64,000 nucleotides of DNA from Sulfuritalea sp. (GTDB taxonomy: Bacteria; Pseudomonadota; Gammaproteobacteria; Burkholderiales; Rhodocyclaceae), in assembly GCA_023229685.1 (NCBI GenBank), contig JALNYT010000008.1, positions 1-64,000 on the forward strand. Direction: 5' to 3'. The first letter of the stretch is position 1; every line of letters begins with the position of its first letter. This document shows positions 53,116 to 61,617 of this stretch, one piece after another. The notes under the pieces are model-generated. The model had not been told where the DNA came from. It ran no database searches and worked only from the letters and a program-made list of their open reading frames with translations. The translations under genes were made by a program, and so were the position numbers.

Positions 53116-54318
53116 TCAGTCGATCCGGCAGCTGCGAAAGCCGACAAAAATGTCGTCGCGCTGTGGTTCGTAGTAGTTGCGATAGCGCGGGTTGCGCATG
53201 CGCGCGCGAGTGGCGAAGGAGCCGCCGCGTACGCTGCGGTGGGTATAAAAAAACGGTGCGGCGTATTCGGCGTAGGGGTCGGGGCTGAAGCCCGGATAGG
53301 GCGCAAACGCGCTGGCGGTCCATTCCCAGACCTGGTTGCCCCAGTTGAAGTTGGCGGCCTGCAGGGCGGCGTATTCCCACTCCGCTTCGCTCGGCAGGCG
53401 GCGGCCGGCCCAGCGACACCAGGCCTCGGCTTCATGCGCCGTCAGGTGAATCACCGGCTGGGCTGGCGCCAGATCGACCCATGTCGCAAAGCGTCGCTGC
53501 TGCCAGACTCCATCCTTGCTGCGCCAGCAGCGCGGCATCACCTGGCCGCTGGCGGCGAGCCATGCCCGGCCGTCTTGCGACCACCACTGCGGCTGCCGGT
53601 AGCCGCCTGCCGCGACGAACTCCAGGTAGTCTGAATTTCTCACCGGCGTCGCCGAAATCGTGAAGCCGTCGACGCGCTGCGGATGCGCCCACTTCTCGTT
53701 GTCGAAGACGAAGCCCTTGCCTGTCGGCGAACTGCCCATCTGGAATTCGCCCCCGGCCAATTCGATGTCGCCCGCGGGCGGCAGTTCGCCCAGTCCATCG
53801 GGGGCCGGCCAGGCCAGCGTCTGCCCGGTGTAATGAAAGGCCTCGCCGTGCATGTCCTCGTGGAACAGGGCCAGCCGGTGAAAGTAGAGCGCGGGATCGG
53901 TGTCCGGCAAAGCCCGCAAGGCACCCAGTGCAGCATCGAGCGTGTCTTGCAGGTAATGCCGAGTGGCATTCCAGTCGGGCAGATCGAGCAGCCAGCGGCT
54001 GTCATGCGGCACATGACGCGAGTCGTACCAGCGGTCGGCATCGGGCAGGCGGGAAGGGCGGGGCGCCGCCGCTGCGCCCCGATAGCGCTGGCACCAGTAC
54101 TCCATGAACCAGGCGACGTGGCCGAGTTCCCATAGGGGCGGGTTGATGATGTCAAGGCAGGGAACCTGCAATGGAGCGGGCGGCCGGATGCCTTCGATGC
54201 TCACGCTGTCCGTCCAGGCCGAAAACTGGTCAAGAAGGCTGATCGTATAATCGCGCGCATCCTCCATTGCCTCGGCGAGCAGCCTTTTGTCCGCAGTTCT
54301 GAGATCCGGCGTGTCCAT
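53116..54318 (-). CDS. senA: selenoneine synthase SenA (EgtB-like non-heme iron enzyme)
   Basis: 400 residues from ATG 54318, which has AAGGAG 9 bases upstream on the coding strand. The N-terminal DinB-like domain carries the three iron-binding histidines: LGHVAWF (His67) and FHEDMHGEAF (His153 and His157). A C-terminal FGE-sulfatase-like domain (about 200-400) has GGEFQMGSSPTG and SVRGGSFATRARM. In the EgtB family this enzyme joins a sulfur donor to hercynine; the adjacent senB and senC assign the selenium version, coupling a selenosugar to hercynine. SenA versus EgtB rests on context. It is divergent from senB. Confidence 0.8.
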   Translation of the reverse strand: MDTPDLRTADKRLLAEAMEDARDYTISLLDQFSAWTDSVSIEGIRPPAPLQVPCLDIINPPLWELGHVAWFMEYWCQRYRGAAAAPRPSRLPDADRWYDSRHVPHDSRWLLDLPDWNATRHYLQDTLDAALGALRALPDTDPALYFHRLALFHEDMHGEAFHYTGQTLAWPAPDGLGELPPAGDIELAGGEFQMGSSPTGKGFVFDNEKWAHPQRVDGFTISATPVRNSDYLEFVAAGGYRQPQWWSQDGRAWLAASGQVMPRCWRSKDGVWQQRRFATWVDLAPAQPVIHLTAHEAEAWCRWAGRRLPSEAEWEYAALQAANFNWGNQVWEWTASAFAPYPGFSPDPYAEYAAPFFYTHRSVRGGSFATRARMRNPRYRNYYEPQRDDIFVGFRSCRID

Positions 54319-55273
54319 TACATCTTCTCCTTCCGTCGTCATTATCAGCCCGGCGCTGGCCAGTGCCAACAACGGCAACTGGCATACGGCGAAGCGCTGG
54401 GCGCGCTGCCTCGCAGGCAAGGCACGGGTGCGCATCGAGCGCGACTGGAGCGGCGCCGACGACGACCTGATGATCGCCCTGCATGCGCGACGTTCGGCCG
54501 CTGCGATCGCGGCGTTTGCCGCACGGTATCCGCAACGGCCGTTGGCGCTGGTGCTGACCGGAACCGATCTCTACCGAGACATTCGCGTCGATGAGTCGGC
54601 ACAGCGTTCGCTGCTGCTGTCTGGCCGCCTGGTATTGCTGCAGGCGGAGGGGATCCATGAATTGTCGCCCGGGCAGGCGGCCAAGGCCATGGTCATCTAC
54701 CAGTCGGCGCGGCCACTGACGCCGGGCCGGCGCAGCCGGCGTTACTTCGATCTGGCGCTGGTGGGACATCAGCGGCCGGAGAAGGATCCGCTAACCGCTG
54801 TCCGCGCCCTGTTGAGCCTGCCCTCCGACCTGCCGGTGCGCCTGTTTCATGTCGGCGGCGCGCTGGATGCTGAATTGGCGCGCCAGGTGGCCCAGCTGGG
54901 CGCGCAGGACGGCCGCTACCACTGGCTCGGCGCCTTGTCGCAGCCGGCGACACGCCAGCGCATCAAGCGTTGCCACCTGCTGCTGCTGCCCTCGCTGATG
55001 GAGGGTGGCGCCAACGTCCTGATCGAGGCCGTGACCAGCAGCGTGCCGGTCCTGGGCAGTGATATTCCCGGCAACCGGGGCATGCTCGGTGCCGACTATC
55101 CGGGCTGGTTTCCCGCCGGTGATGCGCAGCGACTGGCGCAACTGATCCTGGCGGCGGCGCGCGATCCGCAGTACTACGCGAACTTGTCCCGGCGCTGTGC
55201 CGAGCGGGTATCCTTGTTCACCCCGGCGCACGAATGCGCCGGAGTTTGCAGTCTTCTTGAAATGACACGGTAA
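54311..55273 (+). CDS. senB: SenB selenosugar synthase (TIGR04348-type glycosyltransferase)
   Basis: About 320 residues. The N-terminus SVVIISPALASANNGNWHTA is the hallmark of the SenB family, followed by LALVLTGTDLYRDI and a GT-B C-terminal half with LPSLMEGGANVLIEAV. It forms the C-Se bond between selenophosphate and a UDP-sugar. The start is not certain: GTG 54311 gives MSITSSPSVVII; TTG 54287 would be eight codons longer. Either start overlaps the 5' end of senA on the other strand. senC follows by 8 bases. Confidence 0.82.
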   Translation: MSITSSPSVVIISPALASANNGNWHTAKRWARCLAGKARVRIERDWSGADDDLMIALHARRSAAAIAAFAARYPQRPLALVLTGTDLYRDIRVDESAQRSLLLSGRLVLLQAEGIHELSPGQAAKAMVIYQSARPLTPGRRSRRYFDLALVGHQRPEKDPLTAVRALLSLPSDLPVRLFHVGGALDAELARQVAQLGAQDGRYHWLGALSQPATRQRIKRCHLLLLPSLMEGGANVLIEAVTSSVPVLGSDIPGNRGMLGADYPGWFPAGDAQRLAQLILAAARDPQYYANLSRRCAERVSLFTPAHECAGVCSLLEMTR

Positions 55274-55281
55274 TCGACACA

Positions 55282-56346
55282 ATGAATTCCCCGAAACTTT
55301 CCTCTTCCCCGGTCCGGCTGACGAGTTTCAGCCATGGCGGCGGCTGCGGCTGCAAGGTTGCGCCCGGCGTCCTGTCGGAAATCTTGCGCGGTGCGCGCGG
55401 CTTTCCGGTGCCGAAAGAACTCATGGTCGGCATTGAAACCGCCGATGACGCCGCGGTGTATCGCCTCAACGACGAGCAGGCCCTGATCGCCACCACCGAT
55501 TTTTTCATGCCCATCGTTGATGATCCCTACGACTTCGGCCGCATCGCCGCGACCAATGCGATCAGCGACGTGTATGCCATGGGCGGCACGCCGATCATGG
55601 CGCTGGCCCTGGTCGGCATGCCGCTCGACAAGTTGCCGCTAGAGGTCATCGGCAAGATTCTGGAGGGCGGCGAAAGCGTCTGCGCCGCCGCAGGCATTCC
55701 CATCGCCGGGGGCCACACCATCGATTCCGTGGAGCCGATCTATGGCCTGGTAGTGATGGGCCTGGTGCATCCCGACCGGGTGAAGACCAATGCCGGAGCG
55801 CGGCCCGGCGACGTGCTGATCCTGGGCAAGCCACTCGGCGTCGGCGTGCTGTCGGCGGCCCTGAAGAAGGGCGCGCTGGACGCCGCCGGCTATGACGCGA
55901 TGATCGCCAGTACGACCAAGCTGAACACGCCGGGCAGGCACCTCGCGCATTTGGCCGGCGTACATGCCCTGACCGATATCACGGGCTTCGGCCTCCTCGG
56001 CCATCTGCTCGAGGTCTGCCGCGGGGCCAAGCTGGCGGGATTTCTCGACATGGGGAGGATTCCCATGCTGGCCGAGGTCGAGCAACTGGCGACGGCAGGC
56101 TACATAACCGGAGCCTCGGCGCGCAACTGGATGGCCTATGGGGACGACGTCGCGCTGGATGCGGCGATCACGCTTACGCAGCGTGCGCTGCTGACCGATC
56201 CGCAGACCAGCGGCGGCCTGCTGGTGGCCTGTGAGTCGGCGGCAGTCGATGAGGTGCTGAACGTGTTTCGCACCGATGGCTTCGCCGCGGCAGCCGTGAT
56301 CGGGCGTCTCGAGTCGGGGCCGGCCCGGGTGACAGTGGCCGCCTGA
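55282..56346 (+). CDS. senC: selenophosphate synthetase SenC/SelD
   Basis: 354 residues of PurM/AIRS-like fold. The flexible N-terminal active-site loop SHGGGCGCKVAPG carries the catalytic Cys22 and Lys25 (a Cys, not a selenocysteine codon). ATP/metal-binding segments are TADDAAVYRL-like (ETADDAAVYRL) and TTDFFMPIVDDPYDFGRIAA. It makes selenophosphate from selenide and ATP. Called SenC because it is directly downstream of senB; by sequence alone it could serve SelA/SelB or SelU as well. No other selenium genes are in the window. Confidence 0.85.
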   Translation: MNSPKLSSSPVRLTSFSHGGGCGCKVAPGVLSEILRGARGFPVPKELMVGIETADDAAVYRLNDEQALIATTDFFMPIVDDPYDFGRIAATNAISDVYAMGGTPIMALALVGMPLDKLPLEVIGKILEGGESVCAAAGIPIAGGHTIDSVEPIYGLVVMGLVHPDRVKTNAGARPGDVLILGKPLGVGVLSAALKKGALDAAGYDAMIASTTKLNTPGRHLAHLAGVHALTDITGFGLLGHLLEVCRGAKLAGFLDMGRIPMLAEVEQLATAGYITGASARNWMAYGDDVALDAAITLTQRALLTDPQTSGGLLVACESAAVDEVLNVFRTDGFAAAAVIGRLESGPARVTVAA

Positions 56347-56350
56347 ACCT

Positions 56351-57340
56351 TTATCCGGCCCGGCGGGCGAAAAACAGCGCAAACCAGGCGCGCGGGTCGG
56401 TCCATAGCTGAATGTCGGCAAACCCCGCCGATGCCAGCAGGGCCGTGAACCCTTGCGGCGAATACTTATACGAGTTCTCGGTGTGAATTCGCTCGCCGGC
56501 GGCGAAATGCCGGAGGCTGCGGCCGGCGGCATCCGGCCAGCTCGCGCTGAGTGCGCGACGGGCCTTCAGGTACATTTCGATGCGGGTCTCGACGGCGTTA
56601 TAAAAAGCCACGTGCTGCCAGTCGCCGATGTCGAAATCGGCGTCGAGCCGGGCATTGACGTGCCGCAGCAGGTTGCGGTTGAAGGCGGCGGTGACGCCCA
56701 GTTGATCGTCGTAGGCTGCGTCCAGCAGCGCATGGTCCTTGATCAGATCGACGCCGATCAGCAAGCCGCCAGAGGAGTCCATCTGCGCGGCCAGCCGCTG
56801 CAGAAAGAGGCCGGCTTCGGGCGGGCTGAAGTTGCCGATGCTGGAGCCGGGATAGAAGAACATGCGCCGCTCCGGCGGCAACTCGTCGGGCAGCTGGAGT
56901 TCATGAGTGAAGTCGAGTCCGATGCCCATCATTTCGATCGCCGGCAGTTCGCGTTGCAGGTGCTGCAGCGAATCGCGCAGGAAATCGACCGAAATATCCA
57001 CCGCGACATAGCGCGTGGGAAGCACTCCGGCGTGGAAAAGTTTGCCGGCCTTGACGCAGCTGCCGCAACCGAGGTCGATCAGCGTGAAGTCTTCGCCCAA
57101 CGCCTGCCGGATGGCCGGCAGATGCTCGATGAAGATGGCGGCTTCGGTACGGGTCGGGTAGTACTCGGGCAGTTCGGTAATCGCCTCGAACAGACGTGAG
57201 CCGAGCGCGTCGTAGAAGAACTTCGGCGCAATGTACGCCTGCGGCTGCAGCAGTCCGGCGGCCAGTTCCCGGCGCAAACCGGCGTTCTGCTGCGGCGAAT
57301 CCCAGTCGAGAATCTGATGCAGTCTGACTTGGGGCGGCAT
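56351..57340 (-). CDS. egtD: L-histidine N-alpha-methyltransferase EgtD
   Basis: 329 residues from ATG 57340 (a GTG at 57352 is in frame). It trimethylates histidine to hercynine using SAM. The DUF2260-type Rossmann core shows FTLIDLGCGSCVKAGKL, VAVDISVDFLRDSL and FFYPGSSIGNFSP, with N- and C-terminal EgtD-specific segments (KFFYDALGSRLFEAI and ENSYKYSP). It converges with senC (4-base gap) and is co-oriented with the upstream methyltransferase and maf-like genes. It supplies hercynine to SenA. Confidence 0.92.
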   Translation of the reverse strand: MPPQVRLHQILDWDSPQQNAGLRRELAAGLLQPQAYIAPKFFYDALGSRLFEAITELPEYYPTRTEAAIFIEHLPAIRQALGEDFTLIDLGCGSCVKAGKLFHAGVLPTRYVAVDISVDFLRDSLQHLQRELPAIEMMGIGLDFTHELQLPDELPPERRMFFYPGSSIGNFSPPEAGLFLQRLAAQMDSSGGLLIGVDLIKDHALLDAAYDDQLGVTAAFNRNLLRHVNARLDADFDIGDWQHVAFYNAVETRIEMYLKARRALSASWPDAAGRSLRHFAAGERIHTENSYKYSPQGFTALLASAGFADIQLWTDPRAWFALFFARRAG

Positions 57341-57353
57341 TTTAGAGCCCACT

Positions 57354-58064
57354 TTAGTCGGCCAGTAGCAGAAACACGGTAGGGCGCTTTTCCAGGTCCG
57401 GCGGCGTGGCCGTTTTCCAGTCGGCGATGCGACGTGTGGCGATTTGCTCGCTGGCCAGCGTCAGGTCGGTCGCTAGGCAAAGCCGCGTTTTCGGCCGGCA
57501 GTTCAGCAGCAGTGCGGCAAACAGGGCGCGGTTCCGGTACGGGGTTTCGATGAATATCTGGGTTTGCTGCAGACGCGCCGATTCCTTTTCCAGTTCGGCG
57601 ATGCGGCTGCCGCGCTCCGGTTCGCGCGCCGGCAGGTAGCCGTGAAAGGCGAAGCGCTGGCCGTCCAGGCCGGAGGCCATCAGGGCCAGCAGCAACGAGG
57701 AAGGGCCCACCAGCGGCCTGACGCTGAGCCCCAGTTCGTGGGCGCGGCGCACCAGCAAGGCGCCGGGATCGGCCACCGCGGGGCAGCCCGCTTCGGACAT
57801 CAGACCGATGTCGTGGCCTGCGCGCAGCGGCGCCAGCAGGCGCTCGATGTCAGCCGGCGTGGGTGTCGCAGGCAACTGCTCGATCGCCAGTTCGCGCAAG
57901 GGCAGGGGATGGGCGATGCGCTTGAGCTCGGCGCGCGCCGTCTTGGCGTTTTCGGCGACAAAACGGGTCAGCCGGCAGGCGGCCTCACGGGTGGTGGCCG
58001 GCAAATAATTTTGCCAAGGAGTGTCGCCGAGGGCGACGGGCAACAGCCAGAGCGTGCCGGACAT
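57354..58064 (-). CDS. SAM-dependent methyltransferase, RsmI-like (tetrapyrrole methylase fold)
   Basis: 236 residues. TLWLLPVALGDTP at the N-terminus, then GLMSEAGCPAVADPGALLV and VRPLVGPSSLLLALMASGL, which match the RsmI/YraL type of the tetrapyrrole methylase superfamily. It is shorter than the E. coli RsmI (about 286) and belongs to a separate branch; the 16S rRNA C1402 target cannot be assumed. It is in an operon with the Maf-like gene upstream and egtD downstream. Confidence 0.85.
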   Translation of the reverse strand: MSGTLWLLPVALGDTPWQNYLPATTREAACRLTRFVAENAKTARAELKRIAHPLPLRELAIEQLPATPTPADIERLLAPLRAGHDIGLMSEAGCPAVADPGALLVRRAHELGLSVRPLVGPSSLLLALMASGLDGQRFAFHGYLPAREPERGSRIAELEKESARLQQTQIFIETPYRNRALFAALLLNCRPKTRLCLATDLTLASEQIATRRIADWKTATPPDLEKRPTVFLLLAD

Positions 58065-58084
58065 CGGCTAGCGGTAGACGCCGG

Positions 58085-58666
58085 TCATGGCAGTGCGACA
58101 CCTTCGGCGCGAAGCATGTTGCACAGGGCAATCAGTGGCAGGCCCACCAATGCGTTGGGGTCGTCGCCGCGCAGGTAGGCGAGCAGGGAAATGCCCAAGC
58201 CCTCGGACTTGGCGCTGCCGGCACAGCTGAGGGCGTCTTCCCGGTCCAGATAGGACTCGATTTCGGCATCGGTCAGGTCGCGAAAGCCGACATGAGTGTC
58301 GACGCAACACAGTTGCACCCGGTTGGCGGCACTGTTGAGCAGGCACAGCCCGGTATGGAAGACCACCTCTTTTCCACGCATCAGGCGCAACTGGGCGATG
58401 GCATTCTCGCGGCTCCCCGGTTTGCCGAAGCGTTCGCTGCCGTTGGCGGCGACCTGATCCGAGCCGATAATCAGTGCCTCGGGATAGTGCTGCGCCACGG
58501 CGCGGGCCTTGGCCTCGGCCAGGCGTTGTGCGGTGGCGGCGGGCGCTTCGCCCGGTAGGGCGGACTCGTCGGTTTCGGGCACGGCCGTCTCGAAGGGGAT
58601 CTGCAGGCGGGCCAGAAGTTCGCGGCGGAAGGGGGAGGTCGAGGCAAGAACGACGAGGCGAGGCAT
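58085..58666 (-). CDS. Maf-family nucleoside triphosphate pyrophosphatase (YceF-like)
   Basis: 193 residues. The Maf signature ASTSPFRRELLARL near the N-terminus, the catalytic ESALPGEAPAA-type segment (PETDESALPGE) and IIGSDQVAANGSERFGKPG are present. YceF-type Maf hydrolyses m7GTP to the monophosphate. It is divergent from yceD/rpmF, which share the neighbourhood in many proteobacteria. Confidence 0.93.
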   Translation of the reverse strand: MPRLVVLASTSPFRRELLARLQIPFETAVPETDESALPGEAPAATAQRLAEAKARAVAQHYPEALIIGSDQVAANGSERFGKPGSRENAIAQLRLMRGKEVVFHTGLCLLNSAANRVQLCCVDTHVGFRDLTDAEIESYLDREDALSCAGSAKSEGLGISLLAYLRGDDPNALVGLPLIALCNMLRAEGVALP

Positions 58667-58733
58667 GTTTCAGACTTGAAAAGACAGGGCCGGGCATGAT
58701 AACATTCACGGTTTGTCGCGCGAGCACCTGTCC

Positions 58734-59231
58734 GTGTCTGATTCAATTGCCGGAACAGTTATAGACTGTCTTGAGTTCGCGCGCAGTGGTGGTGTGCTGG
58801 ATCGTAGCGTCGGCTTGGGTGAATTGCCGCGTCTGGCAGACCTGCTGACCACAACGGCAGGCGTCTTGTCGGTTCGGCTGGAAGGATGGCGGGACGAGCA
58901 AGGCAAGTCGTGGTTGCAACTGGATATCGCCGGCGAGCCGGTACTGCGTTGCCAGCGTTGTCTTGGCGGCGTCAAGTTCCCGCTGAGTATCCGTAGTCGG
59001 CTGCAACTGATAGCGCCGGGCGAGGATTGGCCGGACGATGATCTGGTCGATGACGATGCAGATGCCATCGAAGCCGAAGCGGCGTTGGCCGTGCTGCCGT
59101 TGATTGAGGATGAAGTGTTGCTGGCGCTGCCTATCGCGCCGCGGCATGAGCAGTGCGAGGCGCCGTCGGCGAATGCAAGCGTACCTGGATCATCGCCGTT
59201 CGCGGCGCTGGTCGCTTTGAAGAAGCATTGA
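58734..59231 (+). CDS. yceD: YceD-family protein (DUF177)
   Basis: 165 residues from GTG 58734 (MSDSIAGTVIDCLEFARSGG); TTG 58713 is an in-frame alternative. CQRCLGGVKFPLSI carries the conserved cysteine pair and the C-terminus has EAEAALAVLPLIEDEVLLALPIAPRH. The family is linked to 23S rRNA accumulation. It is 16 bases upstream of rpmF. Confidence 0.9.
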   Translation: MSDSIAGTVIDCLEFARSGGVLDRSVGLGELPRLADLLTTTAGVLSVRLEGWRDEQGKSWLQLDIAGEPVLRCQRCLGGVKFPLSIRSRLQLIAPGEDWPDDDLVDDDADAIEAEAALAVLPLIEDEVLLALPIAPRHEQCEAPSANASVPGSSPFAALVALKKH

Positions 59232-59247
59232 AACAAGGAGTAGCGAA

Positions 59248-59427
59248 ATGGCTGTGCAACAAAACAAGAAATCCCCGTCGAAGCGCGGCATGCGCCGCGC
59301 ACATGATTTTCTGACCAACCCGCCGCTGGCCGTCGAAGCGACCACGGGTGAAGTTCACCTGCGCCACCATATCTCGCCGTCCGGCGTGTATCGCGGCAAG
59401 AAGCTTCTAAAGGCCAAGGGCGAATAA
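59248..59427 (+). CDS. rpmF: 50S ribosomal protein L32
   Basis: 59 residues, starting at ATG 59248 behind AAGGAG. MAVQQNKKSPSKRGMRRAHD is the L32 N-terminus, and VHLRHHISPSGVYRGKKLL the C-terminus. No cysteine zinc ribbon, as in E. coli L32. It is followed by a strong terminator. It is too short to appear in a 60-codon ORF list, so it is easily missed. Confidence 0.98.
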   Translation: MAVQQNKKSPSKRGMRRAHDFLTNPPLAVEATTGEVHLRHHISPSGVYRGKKLLKAKGE

Positions 59428-59438
59428 TTCACTTTGTT

Positions 59439-59477
59439 AAAAACGGCCGGATGCGTGTTGCGCATCCGGCCGTTTTT
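59439..59477 (+). terminator. intrinsic terminator after rpmF
   Basis: AAAAACGGCCGGATGCG pairs perfectly with CGCATCCGGCCGTTTTT, 17 bp around a 5-base loop, ending in a T-run. It separates rpmF from plsX, so plsX onward probably has its own promoter or depends on read-through. Confidence 0.92.
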
Positions 59478-59507
59478 ATATAAAGCGCCCCGGAAAATCT
59501 CTGAGCG

Positions 59508-60533
59508 ATGGCGATCACCCTCGCGGTGGATTGTATGGGCGGCGACCACGGTCCGTCGGTGACGCTGCCCGCCGTCTTTGAATTCCTGCGTCATGACACC
59601 GACTGCACCGCCATTCTGGTCGGCCGCGAGGAGCTCTTGCGCCCGCAGGCGGAGCGCGCGACGGCCGAATTCGGCAGCCGGTTGTCGATCCGCCATGCCT
59701 CGGAAATGGTCGAAATGGACGAGGCAGTGGCCAGTGCGCTGCGCGGCAAGAAGGATTCTTCGATGCGCGTGGCCGTGGATCTGGTCAAGGACGGTGCGGC
59801 CAATGCCGCGGTGTCCGCCGGCAACACCGGCGCCTTGATGGCCGTGTCGCGGTTTGTGCTGAAAACCCTGCCCGGAATTGACCGGCCGGCCATCTGTTCC
59901 GTCCTGCCGTCGCAGCGCGGGAATACCTATGTGCTGGACCTTGGCGCCAATGTCGATTGCAGTCCGGAGCACTTGCTGCAGTTCGGCATCATGGGCTCGC
60001 TGCTGGTGTCGGCGCTGGAGCACAAGGAGCGGCCGACAGTGGCCCTGCTGAATATCGGCGAAGAAGCGATCAAGGGCAATGAGGCGGTGAAGCGTGCGGG
60101 GGAGTTGCTGCGTGCCAGCGATCTCAATTTCATCGGCAACGTCGAGGGCAACGACATCTTCAAGGGCACCGCCGACGTGGTGGTGTGCGACGGCTTTGTC
60201 GGCAATGTGACGCTGAAGGCGGTCGAAGGCCTGGCGCATATGATCGGCGGCGCGATGAAGGAAGAATTTTCGCGCAACATTTTGACCAAACTGGCAGCCT
60301 TGATGGCCATGCCCATTTTGAAATCCTTTCGCCAGCGGTTTGATCCCCGACGTTACAACGGCGCCAGCCTGCTGGGTCTCCGGGGCATCGTAGTCAAGAG
60401 CCACGGCTCGGCCGACCAGCTGGCTTTCCGCTTCGCGCTGGAGCAGGCCGCCGAGGAAGCCCGGCAGCGCCTGCCGGAAGCCATTGCCGCACGCATGGCC
60501 GCCGCCCTGCCAGCGCCGACTCTTTGCGATTGA
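59508..60533 (+). CDS. plsX: phosphate acyltransferase PlsX
   Basis: 341 residues. It makes acyl phosphate from acyl-ACP for phospholipid synthesis. Visible are VDCMGGDHGPSVTLP, AAVSAGNTGALMAVS, LDLGANVDCSPEHLL and VVCDGFVGNVTLKA. It starts at ATG 59508, about 30 bases past the rpmF terminator, and leads the plsX-fabH-fabD-fabG-acpP-fabF series. Confidence 0.97.
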   Translation: MAITLAVDCMGGDHGPSVTLPAVFEFLRHDTDCTAILVGREELLRPQAERATAEFGSRLSIRHASEMVEMDEAVASALRGKKDSSMRVAVDLVKDGAANAAVSAGNTGALMAVSRFVLKTLPGIDRPAICSVLPSQRGNTYVLDLGANVDCSPEHLLQFGIMGSLLVSALEHKERPTVALLNIGEEAIKGNEAVKRAGELLRASDLNFIGNVEGNDIFKGTADVVVCDGFVGNVTLKAVEGLAHMIGGAMKEEFSRNILTKLAALMAMPILKSFRQRFDPRRYNGASLLGLRGIVVKSHGSADQLAFRFALEQAAEEARQRLPEAIAARMAAALPAPTLCD

Positions 60534-60543
60534 TGGAGGTCCG

Positions 60544-61515
60544 ATGACGATCCACACACGAATCAGCGGCACCGGCAGTTATCTGCCCGGCGAACCGATT
60601 GGCAACGCGGCCTTGATCGCTGCACACGGACTCGAATCGTCCGACGAGTGGATTGTCGAGCGTACCGGCATCCGCAGTCGGCATCTCGCCGCGGCAGGTG
60701 TCGCCAGCAGCGATTTGGCGCTGGAAGCCAGCCGGCGCGCTCTGCAAGCCGCCGGGCGCAAGGCTGAGGAAGTTGATCTCATCATCCTCGCGACCTCGAC
60801 GCCAGATTACGTTTTCCCCAGTTCGGCCGCCTTGCTGCAAAGCAAGCTCGGCATCACCAATGGCGCACCGGCCTTCGATGTACAGGCCGTATGCAGCGGC
60901 TTCGTCTATGCCATGACGATTGCCGAGAAATTCATTCGCTCCGGTTCGCACAAGTGCGCGCTGGTAGTGGGCGCCGAGGTGTTCTCGCGCATCCTCGACT
61001 GGAAGGACCGCGGTACCTGCGTCCTGTTTGGCGATGGCGCGGGCGCCGTGGTGCTGGAGGCGTCGGAGCAACCCGGTCTGCTGGCCAGCGCAATCCACGC
61101 CGACGGCAGCTATCACGGCATTCTTTCGGTGCCGGGCCAGGTGTCAGGTGGGGTGGTCACCGGCGATCCCTTCCTGCGCATGGATGGGCCGGCCGTGTTC
61201 AAGTTCGCAGTCAAGGTGCTGGCCGACGTCGCGCATGAAGTGCTGGCGACGGCAGGCATGACGGTGGGGCAGGTGGACTGGCTGATTCCACATCAGGCCA
61301 ACGTGCGCATCCTGCAGGCCACGGCGAAGAAACTCCACATACCACCCGAAAATTGCATTGTTACCGTGGCACAGCACGGCAACACGTCGTCCGCGTCGAT
61401 TCCTCTGGCGCTCGACGAATCGGTGCGCGCCGGTCGTATTCAGCGCGGCCAGCATCTGTTGCTGGAGGGCGTTGGCGGCGGCTTCACCTGGGGCGCGACC
61501 CTGCTCCGGTTCTGA
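60544..61515 (+). CDS. fabH: 3-oxoacyl-[ACP] synthase III
   Basis: 323 residues from ATG 60544 (after GGAGG). It condenses acetyl-CoA with malonyl-ACP. Catalytic Cys in DVQAVCSGFVYAM, His in WLIPHQANVRI and Asn in VAQHGNTSSASIPLAL. The frame upstream of 60544 overlaps plsX and is rejected. Confidence 0.97.
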   Translation: MTIHTRISGTGSYLPGEPIGNAALIAAHGLESSDEWIVERTGIRSRHLAAAGVASSDLALEASRRALQAAGRKAEEVDLIILATSTPDYVFPSSAALLQSKLGITNGAPAFDVQAVCSGFVYAMTIAEKFIRSGSHKCALVVGAEVFSRILDWKDRGTCVLFGDGAGAVVLEASEQPGLLASAIHADGSYHGILSVPGQVSGGVVTGDPFLRMDGPAVFKFAVKVLADVAHEVLATAGMTVGQVDWLIPHQANVRILQATAKKLHIPPENCIVTVAQHGNTSSASIPLALDESVRAGRIQRGQHLLLEGVGGGFTWGATLLRF

Positions 61516-61531
61516 AATCGAGAGACTCGAC

Positions 61532-61597
61532 ATGAAATTTGCACTCGTTTTTAGTTCCAGCATAACGCCCGCTTCCGCGGGCATTAGCTTTCACTGA
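61532..61597 (+). CDS. 21-codon ORF duplicating the fabD start
   Basis: ATGAAATTTGCACTCGT at 61532 repeats the first 17 bases of fabD at 61618; the next base differs. It reads on as a 21-codon frame ending at 61597, including a GCCCGC-TTCC-GCGGGC hairpin (61567-61582). An imperfect duplicate GACTCG lies before each ATG. It may be a leftover of a tandem duplication or insertion, or a short leader affecting fabD translation. Confidence 0.4.
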   Translation: MKFALVFSSSITPASAGISFH

Positions 61598-61617
61598 AGA
61601 CTCGTGGAAGGAATCAA

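Noticed and set aside
55282..56346. SelD as part of a selenocysteine (SelA/SelB/tRNA-Sec) operon
   Set aside because: No selA, selB, selC or in-frame selenocysteine UGA context is seen; the direct senB-senC junction favours the selenoneine role. This does not exclude shared use elsewhere in the cell.
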